Source: Bacillus_I endophytica_A
Lineage (GTDB): Bacteria > Bacillota > Bacilli > Bacillales > Bacillaceae_H
Direction of reading: 5' to 3'
Assembly: GCF_026790145.1 (NCBI RefSeq)
Contig: NZ_JALAMS010000006.1
Coordinates: 1-40,371 of the forward strand
Length of the DNA: 40,371 nt
Shown here piece by piece: positions 17,011-25,621 of the stretch; positions within the stretch are counted from its first letter, which is position 1; each line of letters opens with the position of its first letter. The notes beneath the pieces are model-generated. The model was not told the DNA's origin. It saw only the letters and a list, made by a program, of their open reading frames with translations, and did no database searches. A program made the translations under genes and the position numbers.

Positions 17011-17132
17011 AAACCAAAAAGAATTTATCAATCAACTATTTATATTATCTTCATAGACTAGTAACTTAAAGGGAATAGATTATTTTTTTCTAATTGTTCT
17101 CTTTTAAAATTAAAAGATTAAATAAGATTTAA

Positions 17133-17321
17133 TTAAAGGAAACCAGTCAACATTATAAAAGTTTTATATATTGAATTGGATAATATAATAAAGGCAAAAA
17201 TGAGCAATATAATATGTCCAGCTCTTAAACTATTCTCCCTTTTACTTTTAAAAAAAAGCAATATCCAAAGAATAGCCAATATATTATTATTAATATGGGA
17301 TACAAGATTTGTCCCTGTCAT
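17133..17321 (-). CDS. Small two-helix membrane protein
   Basis: A 62-aa product with two hydrophobic segments (roughly residues 13-24 and 36-60) separated by a basic SKREN loop. AGGAGA stands about 6 bases before ATG 17321, and a terminator lies 120 bp downstream. These two features are why I accept it. It follows the IscA-like gene by 58 bp and may share its transcript. No family recognised; function unknown. Confidence 0.5.
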   Translation of the reverse strand: MTGTNLVSHINNNILAILWILLFFKSKRENSLRAGHIILLIFAFIILSNSIYKTFIMLTGFL

Positions 17322-17379
17322 AATCTTCTCCTAATTCTTTAGAGTCATAATTGGTCAAAGTTAAGTTCTATGTTCTTGA

Positions 17380-17685
17380 TTAATCAAACTCAAAAGCACA
17401 TGCACTTGAGGCAAAACTTTTTCCAACAAGAAAACCTTCTTTATCGTTATAATCAATCTGGATTTCTTCGTTTAAATACTTTTTAGTAAACTGATCTACA
17501 CGAATTTGAAAGCCACCATACTTTAAAAGCATATCGTTTCGGCGTGGTCCATCAATTATAAGCGTGAACTTGATGGACATCCCGCATCCTCCAGTTATAT
17601 CAGCATCAATACGAGGAGTTTGCTCTTTTTGTAACTTCATTGTTTTTAATTGCTTGGAAGCTACCTCTGTTAGTGTGAGAAGCAT
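17380..17685 (-). CDS. HesB/IscA-like iron-sulfur protein
   Basis: A 101-aa protein of the HesB/IscA fold as seen in Firmicute YneR-like proteins: N-terminal LTLTEVASKQLK, central ADITGGCGMSIKFTLII, FQIRVDQFTKKYLNEEIQIDY and C-terminal FASSACAFEF. Canonical IscA has three cysteines, one central and two in a C-terminal CGC. Here one sits in GGCG and only one in SAC, so cluster or iron binding may differ. AAAGGAG lies 8 bases before ATG 17685. It sits downstream of the glycine cleavage operon. Nearby Fe-S users are the Rieske oxygenase and the iron-sulfur serine dehydratase, which could be its clients (inference). Confidence 0.75.
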   Translation of the reverse strand: MLLTLTEVASKQLKTMKLQKEQTPRIDADITGGCGMSIKFTLIIDGPRRNDMLLKYGGFQIRVDQFTKKYLNEEIQIDYNDKEGFLVGKSFASSACAFEFD

Positions 17686-17845
17686 TGATTTTTCTCCTTT
17701 TTTTATATTTAAATTGGATTTACTCTAATTTACATATATAATCAATTGAATGTTTCATCACTTTTGCTTCTATAAGTGTGATATAAAATTAAAGCCATCA
17801 TATTTAAGATAGTTATATCTAGTATTGATTCTAATTTATTTAAAC

Positions 17846-17889
17846 TACCAGAAATGAAAGGAGATTTTCTCTCATCTCTATTTCTGGTA
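17846..17889 (-). terminator. Hairpin at the end of the gcv operon
   Basis: TACCAGAAAT and ATTTCTGGTA form a perfect 10-bp outer stem with an inner GAGA/TCTC pairing, 25 bp after the gcvPB stop. The tail is only weakly T-rich, so read-through into the IscA-like gene is possible. Confidence 0.55.
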
Positions 17890-17913
17890 TCGAATATTTA
17901 GTAATGAGATATT

Positions 17914-19398
17914 CTATAATTTTATGGTTTCTTTTTCTAACTCTACCTCTTTTGTGTATCGTAATATTGGTTGTCTTGCTGCTTGCACTTCATCTAGTCG
18001 ACCAATTATCGTTGTATGAGGAGCGTTTAAAACGATATCTGGATTTTCTTCTACTTCTCTCGCAATTTGAATCATCACATCTGCAAAAGCATCGAGTGTT
18101 TCTTTTGATTCGGTTTCTGTAGGTTCAATCATTAAACATTCCTCTACATTTAATGGAAAATAGATAGTAGGTGGATGATACCCAAAATCAAGTAGACGTT
18201 TGGCCATATCAAGAGTCCTTACACCCTGTTTTTTCTGCCTAGATCCAGATAAAACAAACTCATGCTTACAAATTTGCGAATATGGTGCATCAAAGTAAGG
18301 CTCCAACTTTTTTCGAAGATAGTTAGCGTGAAGTACTGCACTTTCAGATACTTGGCGTAAGCCTTCGGGACCCATAGTGCGAATGTAGGTGTATGCACGA
18401 ACAAGAATACCGAAGTTTCCATAGTACCCTTTAACACGACCAATTGATAAGGGGTGATTGTAATCTATTCCATAGTTATCTTTTTGTTTTTCGATTCGTG
18501 GAACGGGTAAATACGGTAAAAGTTTGGATTTTACACCGACTGGACCAGCTCCTGGACCTCCGCCTCCATGGGGGGTTGTAAATGTTTTATGAAGATTTAA
18601 ATGAACAATGTCAAATCCCATTTGTCCAGGTGTGGTTTTTCCTAAAATTGCATTCGCATTTGCTCCATCATAATACAGTAAACCACCTGAATCATGCACA
18701 ATTTTGGCAATTTCAATAATTTCTTTTTCAAATAGTCCAAGTGTATTAGGATTAGTTAGCATAAGTGCTGCGACATCACTATCCATATGCTTTCTTAATT
18801 CATTTAAATCAACAAGACCATGTTCATTTGAAGGAATCGTAACCGTTTTAAATCCAGCAACTGTAGCACTTGCTGGATTAGTACCGTGAGCTGAGTCAGG
18901 TACCAATACTTTTGTTCTCTTTTCCCCATTGTGTTCAAGATACGCTTTGACCATCATTAACCCAGTCCATTCTCCTTGAGCGCCTGCTGATGGTTGTAGG
19001 GTCACTGCATCCATACCTGTGATTTCAGCTAAATCTTCTTGTAATTCGTATAAAAGCTTTAATGCCCCCTGAACACTTTCAACTGGCTGATAAGGATGAA
19101 TATGGGTGAAACCTTGTAAACGTGCAACATCTTCATTAATTTTCGGATTGTACTTCATTGTACAAGAACCAAGTGGATAAAAACCGTTATCAATTCCATG
19201 GTTTTTATTTGAAAGGGCAGTATAATGGCGAATAAGCTGTAACTCTGATACCTCTGGAAGCTCAGCTGATACATCACGAATTAAATGTTGAGGAATCTTT
19301 TCTTTTAAATCAATTGCATCTACATCGCTTTCTGGTAAGCTCGATCCAACACGTCCTGGGCGACTAATCTCAAAGATTAATTCATTATATTCGACCAT
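17914..19398 (-). CDS. gcvPB: Glycine dehydrogenase (decarboxylating) subunit 2
   Basis: The PLP-carrying half of the split P-protein, which decarboxylates glycine and passes aminomethyl to lipoyl-GcvH. At 494 aa it is full length for the Firmicute two-subunit form. The PLP lysine lies in HLNLHKTFTTPHGGGGPGAGP, with the upstream LQPSAGAQGEWTGLM and DGANANAILG blocks. ATG 19398 overlaps the gcvPA stop by 14 bp, indicating translational coupling. It is the last gene of the glycine-riboswitch operon. The L-protein (lipoamide dehydrogenase) needed to complete the system is not in this window. Confidence 0.97.
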   Translation of the reverse strand: MVEYNELIFEISRPGRVGSSLPESDVDAIDLKEKIPQHLIRDVSAELPEVSELQLIRHYTALSNKNHGIDNGFYPLGSCTMKYNPKINEDVARLQGFTHIHPYQPVESVQGALKLLYELQEDLAEITGMDAVTLQPSAGAQGEWTGLMMVKAYLEHNGEKRTKVLVPDSAHGTNPASATVAGFKTVTIPSNEHGLVDLNELRKHMDSDVAALMLTNPNTLGLFEKEIIEIAKIVHDSGGLLYYDGANANAILGKTTPGQMGFDIVHLNLHKTFTTPHGGGGPGAGPVGVKSKLLPYLPVPRIEKQKDNYGIDYNHPLSIGRVKGYYGNFGILVRAYTYIRTMGPEGLRQVSESAVLHANYLRKKLEPYFDAPYSQICKHEFVLSGSRQKKQGVRTLDMAKRLLDFGYHPPTIYFPLNVEECLMIEPTETESKETLDAFADVMIQIAREVEENPDIVLNAPHTTIIGRLDEVQAARQPILRYTKEVELEKETIKL

Positions 19399-20743
19399 TT
19401 AAAATCCCCTCCAGCACTTCTACAAATTGATCAATCTCTTCTTTTGTTCTTTGTTCTGTCACGGCAATAAGCATTTGATGTTCAAGGCCATAATCATGTC
19501 CTAGATCAAATCCTCCAACAATCCCTGTTTCTAAAAGTTTAGCGTTGACTTCTTTAGTTGGAATCGGAAGTTCTACTATAAATTCATTAAAGAAAGGAGC
19601 TTGATTGATAATGATCACTCCCTTTTCTTTAAGACGCTTTACCATGTAACCAGCCTTCTCAAAATTTAGCTGCGCCATATGGCGAATTCCTTGTTTTCCT
19701 AGAGCAGTCATACAAATGGAAGAAGCGAGAGCATTTAAAGCTTGGTTAGAACAAATATTTGATGATGCCTTATCACGGCGAATATGCTGTTCACGTGCTT
19801 GGAGTGTTAATACAAATCCGCGCTTACCTTGTTCATCTGTTGTTTGTCCAACAATACGTCCCGGTACCTTTCTCATTAGTTTTTTATTTACTGCAAAATA
19901 CCCACAATGTGGTCCACCAAAGGACATTGGAATTCCTAAAGGTTGCATATCACCGACTACGATATCTGCACCTAACTTTCCCGGTGTTTGAAGTAGTGCT
20001 AATGCTAAAGGATTAGCGCTGACAATTAAGGCTGCTCCGTTTGTTTCTGCAACTTTCTTTATTTCTACTAAATCTTCAATAGAACCAAAGAAATTTGGAT
20101 ATTGCACAATAATAGCTGCCGTATCTTCATTTGCATATTCATTAAGTTTCCCTAAGTTCGTGCAATCAACAGTAAGATCAACTTCTTTTACCATATACTC
20201 TTGACCATATGCTACTGTATTTAAGATTGCACGAGATTCAGGATGAACGGCCTTAGATACAAGTATTTGTGAACGTTTTGTTGATGTAACAGCAAGCGAC
20301 GCTGCTTCTGCAAGAGATGTAAACCCATCGTACATGGATGAGTTAGCGACCTCCATTCCTGTTAGCTCACAAACCATCGTCTGAAATTCAAAAATTGCTT
20401 GTAACTCCCCTTGGCTGATTTCTGGTTGATACGGTGTATAAGCAGTATAAAATTCTGAACGAGAAGTTATATGATTCACTACACTTGGAATGTAATGATC
20501 GTAGGTGCCTGCCCCCAGAAAATTTGGGTATTGGTTAGCATTCCTATTTTGTAAAGCAAGATTTTGCATTTTTTTCATCAAAAGAGATTCAGAAGTAGCT
20601 GGTTGTATATTTAACTTCTTTTCTAGTCGAATTTCAGTGGGAAGATCCTCAAATAGCTCATCTACAGAAGAAATATTTAAAAGTGAAAACATTTCTTTTT
20701 GATCTTGGTTTGTATCAGGAAGATAACGATAACTTGCTGTCAT
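19385..20743 (-). CDS. gcvPA: Glycine dehydrogenase (decarboxylating) subunit 1
   Basis: Partner subunit of GcvPB in the P-protein heterotetramer. The 452-aa product starts RYLPDTNQDQKEMFSLL after MTASY and has the family blocks NFLGAGTYDHYIP, TPYQPEISQGELQ and FGGPHCGYFAV. The start is ATG 20743, one base after the gcvH stop and 7 bases after GGAGGAG. An upstream in-frame start at 20761 would lie inside gcvH and bypass that site. Part of the operon glyA-sdaAB-sdaAA-gcvT-gcvH-gcvPA-gcvPB. Confidence 0.97.
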   Translation of the reverse strand: MTASYRYLPDTNQDQKEMFSLLNISSVDELFEDLPTEIRLEKKLNIQPATSESLLMKKMQNLALQNRNANQYPNFLGAGTYDHYIPSVVNHITSRSEFYTAYTPYQPEISQGELQAIFEFQTMVCELTGMEVANSSMYDGFTSLAEAASLAVTSTKRSQILVSKAVHPESRAILNTVAYGQEYMVKEVDLTVDCTNLGKLNEYANEDTAAIIVQYPNFFGSIEDLVEIKKVAETNGAALIVSANPLALALLQTPGKLGADIVVGDMQPLGIPMSFGGPHCGYFAVNKKLMRKVPGRIVGQTTDEQGKRGFVLTLQAREQHIRRDKASSNICSNQALNALASSICMTALGKQGIRHMAQLNFEKAGYMVKRLKEKGVIIINQAPFFNEFIVELPIPTKEVNAKLLETGIVGGFDLGHDYGLEHQMLIAVTEQRTKEEIDQFVEVLEGILNGRI

Positions 20744-20744
20744 T

Positions 20745-21140
20745 TCACTCTCCTCCTTCATTTATAAATATTTGATATTCTTCTTCATTTAAAAGTGCTT
20801 GTAATTCCCCTGAACTTGATAATTCTATTTCTACTAACCATCCTGCTTCATATGGTTGTTCGTTCATTATTTCAGATGCGTCTTGTAGCTCCTCATTTAC
20901 ACGAATAATCGTTCCAGAAACAGGTGCATAAATTTCAGAAGCTGTTTTAACAGACTCGATTGTTCCTATTGATTCATTGGCTGTTACCTTATCGTTCACT
21001 TCTGGGTTTTCAACAAAGACGATGTCCCCTAATTGTCTTTGAGCATAATCAGAAATACCAATACGTACTCGATTTTTATCTAATTGTAAAACCCACTCAT
21101 GTTCCTTGCTATATAGCAAGTTGAATATCGATTTTGTCAT
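20745..21140 (-). CDS. gcvH: Glycine cleavage system H protein
   Basis: The lipoyl-carrier protein that shuttles the aminomethyl group among P, T and L proteins. 131 aa, typical length. The lipoylated lysine is in GTIESVKTASEIYAPVSG (near residue 65). The N-terminal LYSKEHEWVLQ and the RIGISDYAQRQLGDIVFVE strand match the family. In B. subtilis gcvH is unlinked to the gcvT-PA-PB operon. Here it lies inside it, between gcvT and gcvPA, so the plasmid carries its own full set of T, H and P genes. GcvH also needs cellular lipoylation enzymes, which are not in this window. Confidence 0.96.
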   Translation of the reverse strand: MTKSIFNLLYSKEHEWVLQLDKNRVRIGISDYAQRQLGDIVFVENPEVNDKVTANESIGTIESVKTASEIYAPVSGTIIRVNEELQDASEIMNEQPYEAGWLVEIELSSSGELQALLNEEEYQIFINEGGE

Positions 21141-21277
21141 TTTTTTCTCCTTTTTATTTAACGGAATATTTAGATAATTAGATGTAAACTTCTTTATGAT
21201 CCTCCCTCTAGATAGAGTTGATTTAATATTATCTATTTCTAAGTACAGTATATTCTTCTAATAGTCTAAGAAAAATC

Positions 21278-22393
21278 TCATAGTTTTTTTGTGTGAAAAG
21301 GTGCTTTTACTATAATGCCATCAACCATTTTATTGCGAATGTCAACTTTTAGTTTCGTTCCTATTTCTGTATGTTCTGCCGATATTAGCGCAAGTCCTAA
21401 GTTTTTCTTTAAAGAAGGAGAATGAGTTCCAGATGTAATAAAACCAATTTCTTTTCCATCATTTGTGAATACTTTGTAACCATTACGAGGAATACCTCTA
21501 CCTGTTATTTCAACTCCTACTAATTTTCGTTTTATTCCTCCTTCTCTTTGAACTATAAGGATATCTTTGCCAATAAAATGACTTTCTTTGTTCGTTTTGA
21601 CGGCAAAACCAATTCCTGCTTCAAGGGGACTGATATCACTTGTGAGCTCTTGCCCGTATAACGCAAGCCTCGCTTCAAAACGAAGAGTGTCACGCGCACC
21701 AAGTCCACATGGTTTTAATCCATCTTCTTTTCCTTCTTTCAGAAGCTTCTCCCACAGGGCTTCTACCTTATCTGCTGGTAAATAAAGTTCAAATCCGTCC
21801 TCCCCTGTGTAACCTGTACGGGATACGAGGACGTCTGCAATCCCATCCAGATTGACATGTTGAGCAAAATGGAAAAAACTAATTTTCTTTAGGTCGGTTT
21901 CCGTTAACTTTTTTAAGATGACTTCGGCCTTTGGCCCCTGGATAGCGAGCTGCGCAATATCACTTGACATATTTTGAAGAGTCACTTCTCCTCTTACATG
22001 TTGCTCCATCCACTCGACATCTTTTTTAATATTTGCTGCATTGATAACGAGTAAATATTTTTCATTCGCCAACTTGTAAACAAGCAAGTCATCGATCGTA
22101 CCGCTGTCTGGATAACACATAGCTGTATATAGAGCTTGATTGATACTAAGTTTTGTTACATCGTTTGTTACAAGGTAATTAATATAACTTTCTGCATTTT
22201 TTCCTGTAACGAGCACTTCTCCCATATGGGAGACATCAAAGAGTCCTGCTTCCTTTCGGACAGCTTCATGTTCTTCTAAGATACTTGAAAAATGTACAGG
22301 AAGCTCCCAACCCCCAAAATTAATAACCTTTGCGCCATGCTTTTTATATATAGGAAAAAGTGGCGTTCTCTTTAATGCTGTTTCTATAATCAT
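21278..22393 (-). CDS. gcvT: Aminomethyltransferase (glycine cleavage T protein)
   Basis: Transfers the methylene group from aminomethyl-lipoyl-GcvH to tetrahydrofolate, releasing ammonia. 371 aa, full length. FGGWELPVHFSSILEEHEAVR and GLFDVSHMGEV are near the N-terminus. SRTGYTGEDGFELY and the CGLGARDTLRFEA folate-domain block follow, with GFITSGTHSPSLKKNLGLA in the C-terminal domain. GAGGTG precedes ATG 22393 by about 6 bases. It is 137 bp upstream of gcvH in the same operon. Methylene-THF made here is the one-carbon donor for GlyA. Confidence 0.97.
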   Translation of the reverse strand: MIIETALKRTPLFPIYKKHGAKVINFGGWELPVHFSSILEEHEAVRKEAGLFDVSHMGEVLVTGKNAESYINYLVTNDVTKLSINQALYTAMCYPDSGTIDDLLVYKLANEKYLLVINAANIKKDVEWMEQHVRGEVTLQNMSSDIAQLAIQGPKAEVILKKLTETDLKKISFFHFAQHVNLDGIADVLVSRTGYTGEDGFELYLPADKVEALWEKLLKEGKEDGLKPCGLGARDTLRFEARLALYGQELTSDISPLEAGIGFAVKTNKESHFIGKDILIVQREGGIKRKLVGVEITGRGIPRNGYKVFTNDGKEIGFITSGTHSPSLKKNLGLALISAEHTEIGTKLKVDIRNKMVDGIIVKAPFHTKKL

Positions 22394-22407
22394 GATTACA
22401 CCTCGCT

Positions 22408-23292
22408 TTAAGTTTTTTTACGAAATAATCTTTCTTTTGCCTTTTTACCTGTCTCGGTCATCGCAAGACCCCCAAGTGCAGTTTCTCGAAGAGTTCTAGG
22501 CATATCTTTTCCGACCTTATACATAGCTTCAATGACTTCATCGCATGGTATGCGGCTTTCAATACCAGCAAGGGCTAAATCAGCAGCCGAGAAAGCAATC
22601 GAGGTGCCCATAACATTTCGCTTAATGCAAGGCACTTCAACAAGTCCTGCGACTGGATCGCATACTAAGCCTAATAGTGATTTCATGGCAATAGCTGTTG
22701 CATTTACGGCTTGTTTGGGTGTTCCGCCTTTTAATTCAACGATTGTGCCGGCTGCCATGGCTGTGGCCGAACCGACCTCTGCCTGGCAACCTCCCGCGGC
22801 TCCTGAAATAAAGGAACGGTTAGCAATTACATAACCAAGCATACTGGCCGTAAACAAGCCCATGATTAAATCTTTATAGGAAGTGCCATCATTTTTATGA
22901 AGGGAAAACAATACTCCTGGTAAAACGCCGGCTGCTCCAGCTGTTGGGGTAGCCACAATGACCCCCATTCGCGCATTGCTTTCAGATGTCGCTAATGAAA
23001 AAGTCATCGCATGGCTTATATATTGTCCTGACAGAGGTTTCCCCTGATTCATGTAGCCATTCATTCTTACAGCATCCCCACCAGAGAGACTACTTGGTGC
23101 AGTTGAGTCATCTTTTATCCCGTTATCAATAGCCTCCTTCATTTTGATTAATCGCTCTTCCATCATGCCAATAATGGTTTCTTTGCCTTTTCCTGACTTT
23201 TTCGCTTCCATCAACAGCATCATTTCACCAATTGTTTTTTCTTCACTTTCACAAGCCTGAATAAGATCTACCATGGACCGAATTTTCATCAT
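22408..23292 (-). CDS. sdaAA: L-serine dehydratase, iron-sulfur-dependent, alpha subunit
   Basis: Catalytic subunit that deaminates L-serine to pyruvate and ammonia with an oxygen-sensitive [4Fe-4S] cluster. The product is 294 aa from ATG 23292, or 293 from the adjacent ATG 23289; a TTG-started longer frame to 23328 has no family support. Cluster cysteines are visible in SGAAGGCQAEVGSA and in LGLVCDPVAGLVEVPCIKRN. SGGDAVRMNGYM and ATPTAGAAGVLPG are also family blocks. The start overlaps the sdaAB stop (ATGATGA), a sign of coupled translation. It finishes the route betaine to glycine to serine to pyruvate. Confidence 0.96.
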   Translation of the reverse strand: MMKIRSMVDLIQACESEEKTIGEMMLLMEAKKSGKGKETIIGMMEERLIKMKEAIDNGIKDDSTAPSSLSGGDAVRMNGYMNQGKPLSGQYISHAMTFSLATSESNARMGVIVATPTAGAAGVLPGVLFSLHKNDGTSYKDLIMGLFTASMLGYVIANRSFISGAAGGCQAEVGSATAMAAGTIVELKGGTPKQAVNATAIAMKSLLGLVCDPVAGLVEVPCIKRNVMGTSIAFSAADLALAGIESRIPCDEVIEAMYKVGKDMPRTLRETALGGLAMTETGKKAKERLFRKKT

Positions 23293-23801
23293 AGTGGCTT
23301 CACCATTAAATTCCTTCTTGACTGACAACGATTCGCAAGGGCTGCAAAGTCATCTCCAGCGCTTAGACGAATATCTACTATCTCTTCGTTAATCATAAAG
23401 ATTTTAGATAAACCGCCGCCAAGTGATACACCCCCTACTTTTACTACGTAATCCCCTTGCTTTGCCGTAACAACTGTTGTGTTTGGGTGTTCAAAATATG
23501 GACAACGATCTTCAAGCTGAATTTCATAAGACATTCCATATTGTTTAGTTAGATCAGTAGAATATTTAATCTTAGAATCATCTGTATCCATTCCTAGTAG
23601 TCCACCAAGTAATGCCTTATCTGTTCCATGACCTTGGTAGGTTTCAGCAAAGGAATCATAGAAAATGATTATTGCCTTTTCTGGACAACCGTCTAATAGT
23701 TGGTGAGTGAAGTTTCCAATTGATACAACGCCTGCTGTATGAGAACTAGACGGTCCTACCATGATTGGACCAATAATGTCAAAACAACTTTGAAATTCCA
23801 T
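23289..23801 (-). CDS. sdaAB: L-serine dehydratase, beta subunit lacking the ACT domain
   Basis: 170 aa, against about 220 for the usual Bacillus SdaAB. The N-terminal iron-sulfur dehydratase beta domain is intact: FDIIGPIMVGPSSSHTAG, FYDSFAETYQGHGTDKALLGGLLG and VGGVSLGGG. Just past RLSAGDDFAALANR, where an ACT regulatory domain normally begins, the protein ends in a short basic tail. The ACT domain is thought to act in assembly or in serine response, so this enzyme may be regulated differently. The precise stop/start overlap with sdaAA argues for a working short form rather than random damage, though an internal deletion that fused the two genes remains possible. Confidence 0.9.
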   Translation of the reverse strand: MEFQSCFDIIGPIMVGPSSSHTAGVVSIGNFTHQLLDGCPEKAIIIFYDSFAETYQGHGTDKALLGGLLGMDTDDSKIKYSTDLTKQYGMSYEIQLEDRCPYFEHPNTTVVTAKQGDYVVKVGGVSLGGGLSKIFMINEEIVDIRLSAGDDFAALANRCQSRRNLMVKPL

Positions 23802-23819
23802 AATAATGATACTCCTTTT

Positions 23820-25070
23820 TTAAACAGTCACGGACTGTTGAAATAATGGATATCCCTCACAAATTTTTCTTATTGTTTCTTTTGCTTGTTTTAAGATGAT
23901 TGGATCTCCTTTACTTCTAAGAACAGCCGCAATTGTTTTACCAATTTTAATCATTTCTTCCTGCCTCATGCCACGTGTTGTTAATGCAGCTGTTCCCATA
24001 CGTATTCCACTTGTCACAAACAGGCTTTCAGGATCGTATGGAATTGTGTTTTTATTAACAGTAATTTCCGCTTTCTCTAGTAATTTCTCTGCTTCTTTTC
24101 CCGTTAAGTTCCATGGACGCACATCTAAAAGGACAATATGATTATCGGTTCCATCAGAGATAAGTGTTGCCCCTTCTTTTTTTAATGTTTCACCTAGCAT
24201 TTCCGCATTTTTAATAATCTGCCTAGCATAATCTTTAAAATCAGGTTGTAAGGCTTCTTTAAAAGACACTGCCTTTGCTGCAATAATATGCATAAGGGGG
24301 CCACCTTGAATTCCAGGAAACACAGCTTTATTAATCTTTTTGATCATTTCTTCGTCATTGGTTAAAATAATGCCACCGCGCGGTCCGCGTAATGTTTTAT
24401 GGGTGGTACTGGTCACAACATCTGCATATGGAATAGGCGATGGGTGAAAACCAGCTGCTATAAGTCCAGCAATATGAGCCATATCCACCATCAATTTTGC
24501 ACCAATTTGGTCGGCGATGGATTTAAATCGAGCAAAATCAATCGTTCGTGGATAAGCGCTGGTTCCTGCAATAATTAATTTTGGTTTTTCTTTCTTCGCA
24601 ATTGTTTCTAATTCATCATAATCAATTAGATGAGTATCTTCTCTCACTCCATAGGCCACTACTTCAAACCATTTTCCTGAGATACTCACTGGACTACCAT
24701 GAGTGAGATGCCCTCCATGAGAAAGGTTCATTCCCATCACTTTATCTCCAGGTTGGAGTAGAGCATAAAGAACTGCTAGGTTTGCTTGAGCTCCAGAATG
24801 CGGTTGTACATTTGCAAACTTTACTTCAAACAAACCCGTTAAACGTTCAATCGCTTTTTGTTCTGCTATGTCCACAAAGTCGCAGCCCCCGTAGTAACGC
24901 TTTCCTGGATAACCTTCTGCATATTTATTGGTAAAAACGGACCCCATTGCTTCCATAACTTCATTGCTCACAAAATTTTCCGATGCAATTAACTCCAAGG
25001 TGTTTAATTGTCTGGTTCTTTCGTCTTTAATAGCAGTAAAAATTTCATGGTCAAAGTTTTGTAGACTCAT
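23820..25070 (-). CDS. glyA: Serine hydroxymethyltransferase
   Basis: Interconverts glycine plus methylene-THF and serine plus THF. 416 aa, full length. Motifs are LELIASENFVSNEVMEAMGS at the N-terminus, SGAQANLAVLYAL, DMAHIAGLIAAG, and the PLP lysine in VTSTTHKTLRGPRGG. AGGAGG lies 8 bases before ATG 25070. It is the first gene of the riboswitch operon. Paired with the glycine cleavage system, it turns two glycines into one serine for SdaAA/SdaAB. It is probably a second, catabolic copy in addition to the chromosomal housekeeping glyA. Confidence 0.97.
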   Translation of the reverse strand: MSLQNFDHEIFTAIKDERTRQLNTLELIASENFVSNEVMEAMGSVFTNKYAEGYPGKRYYGGCDFVDIAEQKAIERLTGLFEVKFANVQPHSGAQANLAVLYALLQPGDKVMGMNLSHGGHLTHGSPVSISGKWFEVVAYGVREDTHLIDYDELETIAKKEKPKLIIAGTSAYPRTIDFARFKSIADQIGAKLMVDMAHIAGLIAAGFHPSPIPYADVVTSTTHKTLRGPRGGIILTNDEEMIKKINKAVFPGIQGGPLMHIIAAKAVSFKEALQPDFKDYARQIIKNAEMLGETLKKEGATLISDGTDNHIVLLDVRPWNLTGKEAEKLLEKAEITVNKNTIPYDPESLFVTSGIRMGTAALTTRGMRQEEMIKIGKTIAAVLRSKGDPIILKQAKETIRKICEGYPLFQQSVTV

Positions 25071-25123
25071 ATACAGACCTCCTTTAATTTTTCTAAAACT
25101 TTATATCTGTTTACCTTCCCTAA

Positions 25124-25172
25124 TAAAAAGACAGAGGAAGGGCAAGATATCAATCTTACCCTTCCTCTGTCC
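25124..25172 (-). terminator. Riboswitch-controlled terminator before glyA
   Basis: On the minus strand GACAGAGGAAGGGTAAGAT (from about 25171) pairs with ATCTTGCCCTTCCTCTGTC and is followed by TTTTTAT. It is a very strong hairpin between the second glycine aptamer and glyA; its 5' arm directly follows the aptamer's 3' end, as in an expression platform. Confidence 0.9.
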
Positions 25173-25383
25173 TTTTTACCTGAGAGATTACCTCCTGTTA
25201 AAACATTTTAAGAAGAATAACTTTTTTAAAAATGTTTTAGACAGAAGAGTTCCCCTTTGGTGGCTCTTCAGCTCTCTCCAGAGGTGCGTCCAATTGCAGT
25301 CTTTTTACCTGAGAGTTTATACCCCAAGGATTTTTTGAGGTTTGCTCCTTCGGTGCCGAATTAATCTTTTTCGGTCTCTCCCA
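25173..25383 (-). ncRNA. gcvT riboswitch: Tandem glycine riboswitch
   Basis: On the minus strand two aptamers are recognisable. The first runs from GGGAGAGACCG through GGCACCGAAGGAGCAAACC to CTCAGGTAAAAAGAC. The second runs from CCTCTGGAGAGAGCTG through GCCACCAAAGGGGAA and a long variable stem to TCTCTCAGGTAAAAAGGAC. These are the conserved blocks of the gcvT-type glycine riboswitch, including the linker between the two domains. A terminator follows, so glycine binding is expected to allow transcription of glyA-sda-gcv. The extended variable stem of aptamer 2 (AAAACATTT with AAATGTTTT around 25200-25240) is long. Confidence 0.95.
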
Positions 25384-25436
25384 CAATTATCATCCGCTTG
25401 TATAAAGTGAATTTATAATTTGTAATATTAAAATTT

Positions 25437-25506
25437 ATTATGAATTAGAATTTAAACAAAAAAAAGTAAGCACTTTTATAACACATAGTGACCAAAAGTA
25501 TACTGT
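25437..25506 (-). promoter_or_regulatory. glyA-gcv operon promoter with HxlR-type boxes
   Basis: Leftward: GTATAC (25503-25498), GTCACTATGTG, AAAAGTGCTTACTTTT (TACTTT 25468-25463), 20 bp, CATAAT (25442-25437). Box spacing equals that at 3522 and 9504. The predicted start lies just upstream of the riboswitch at 25383. Confidence 0.72.
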
Positions 25507-25621
25507 AAGGGACAATAAGGATTATTTGTTTATCTTTGCTCAGTTAAGATGTACTTTAAGTAAGGGACCTCCCTAATATCAAAACGCTAAAAAAAAGTGT
25601 CAAGAAACTTCACAAAACATT

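Noticed and set aside
16771..17061. Frames on both strands between the BCCT gene and 17133
   Set aside because: They overlap the terminator hairpin and the end of the transporter gene and have no ribosome binding sites.
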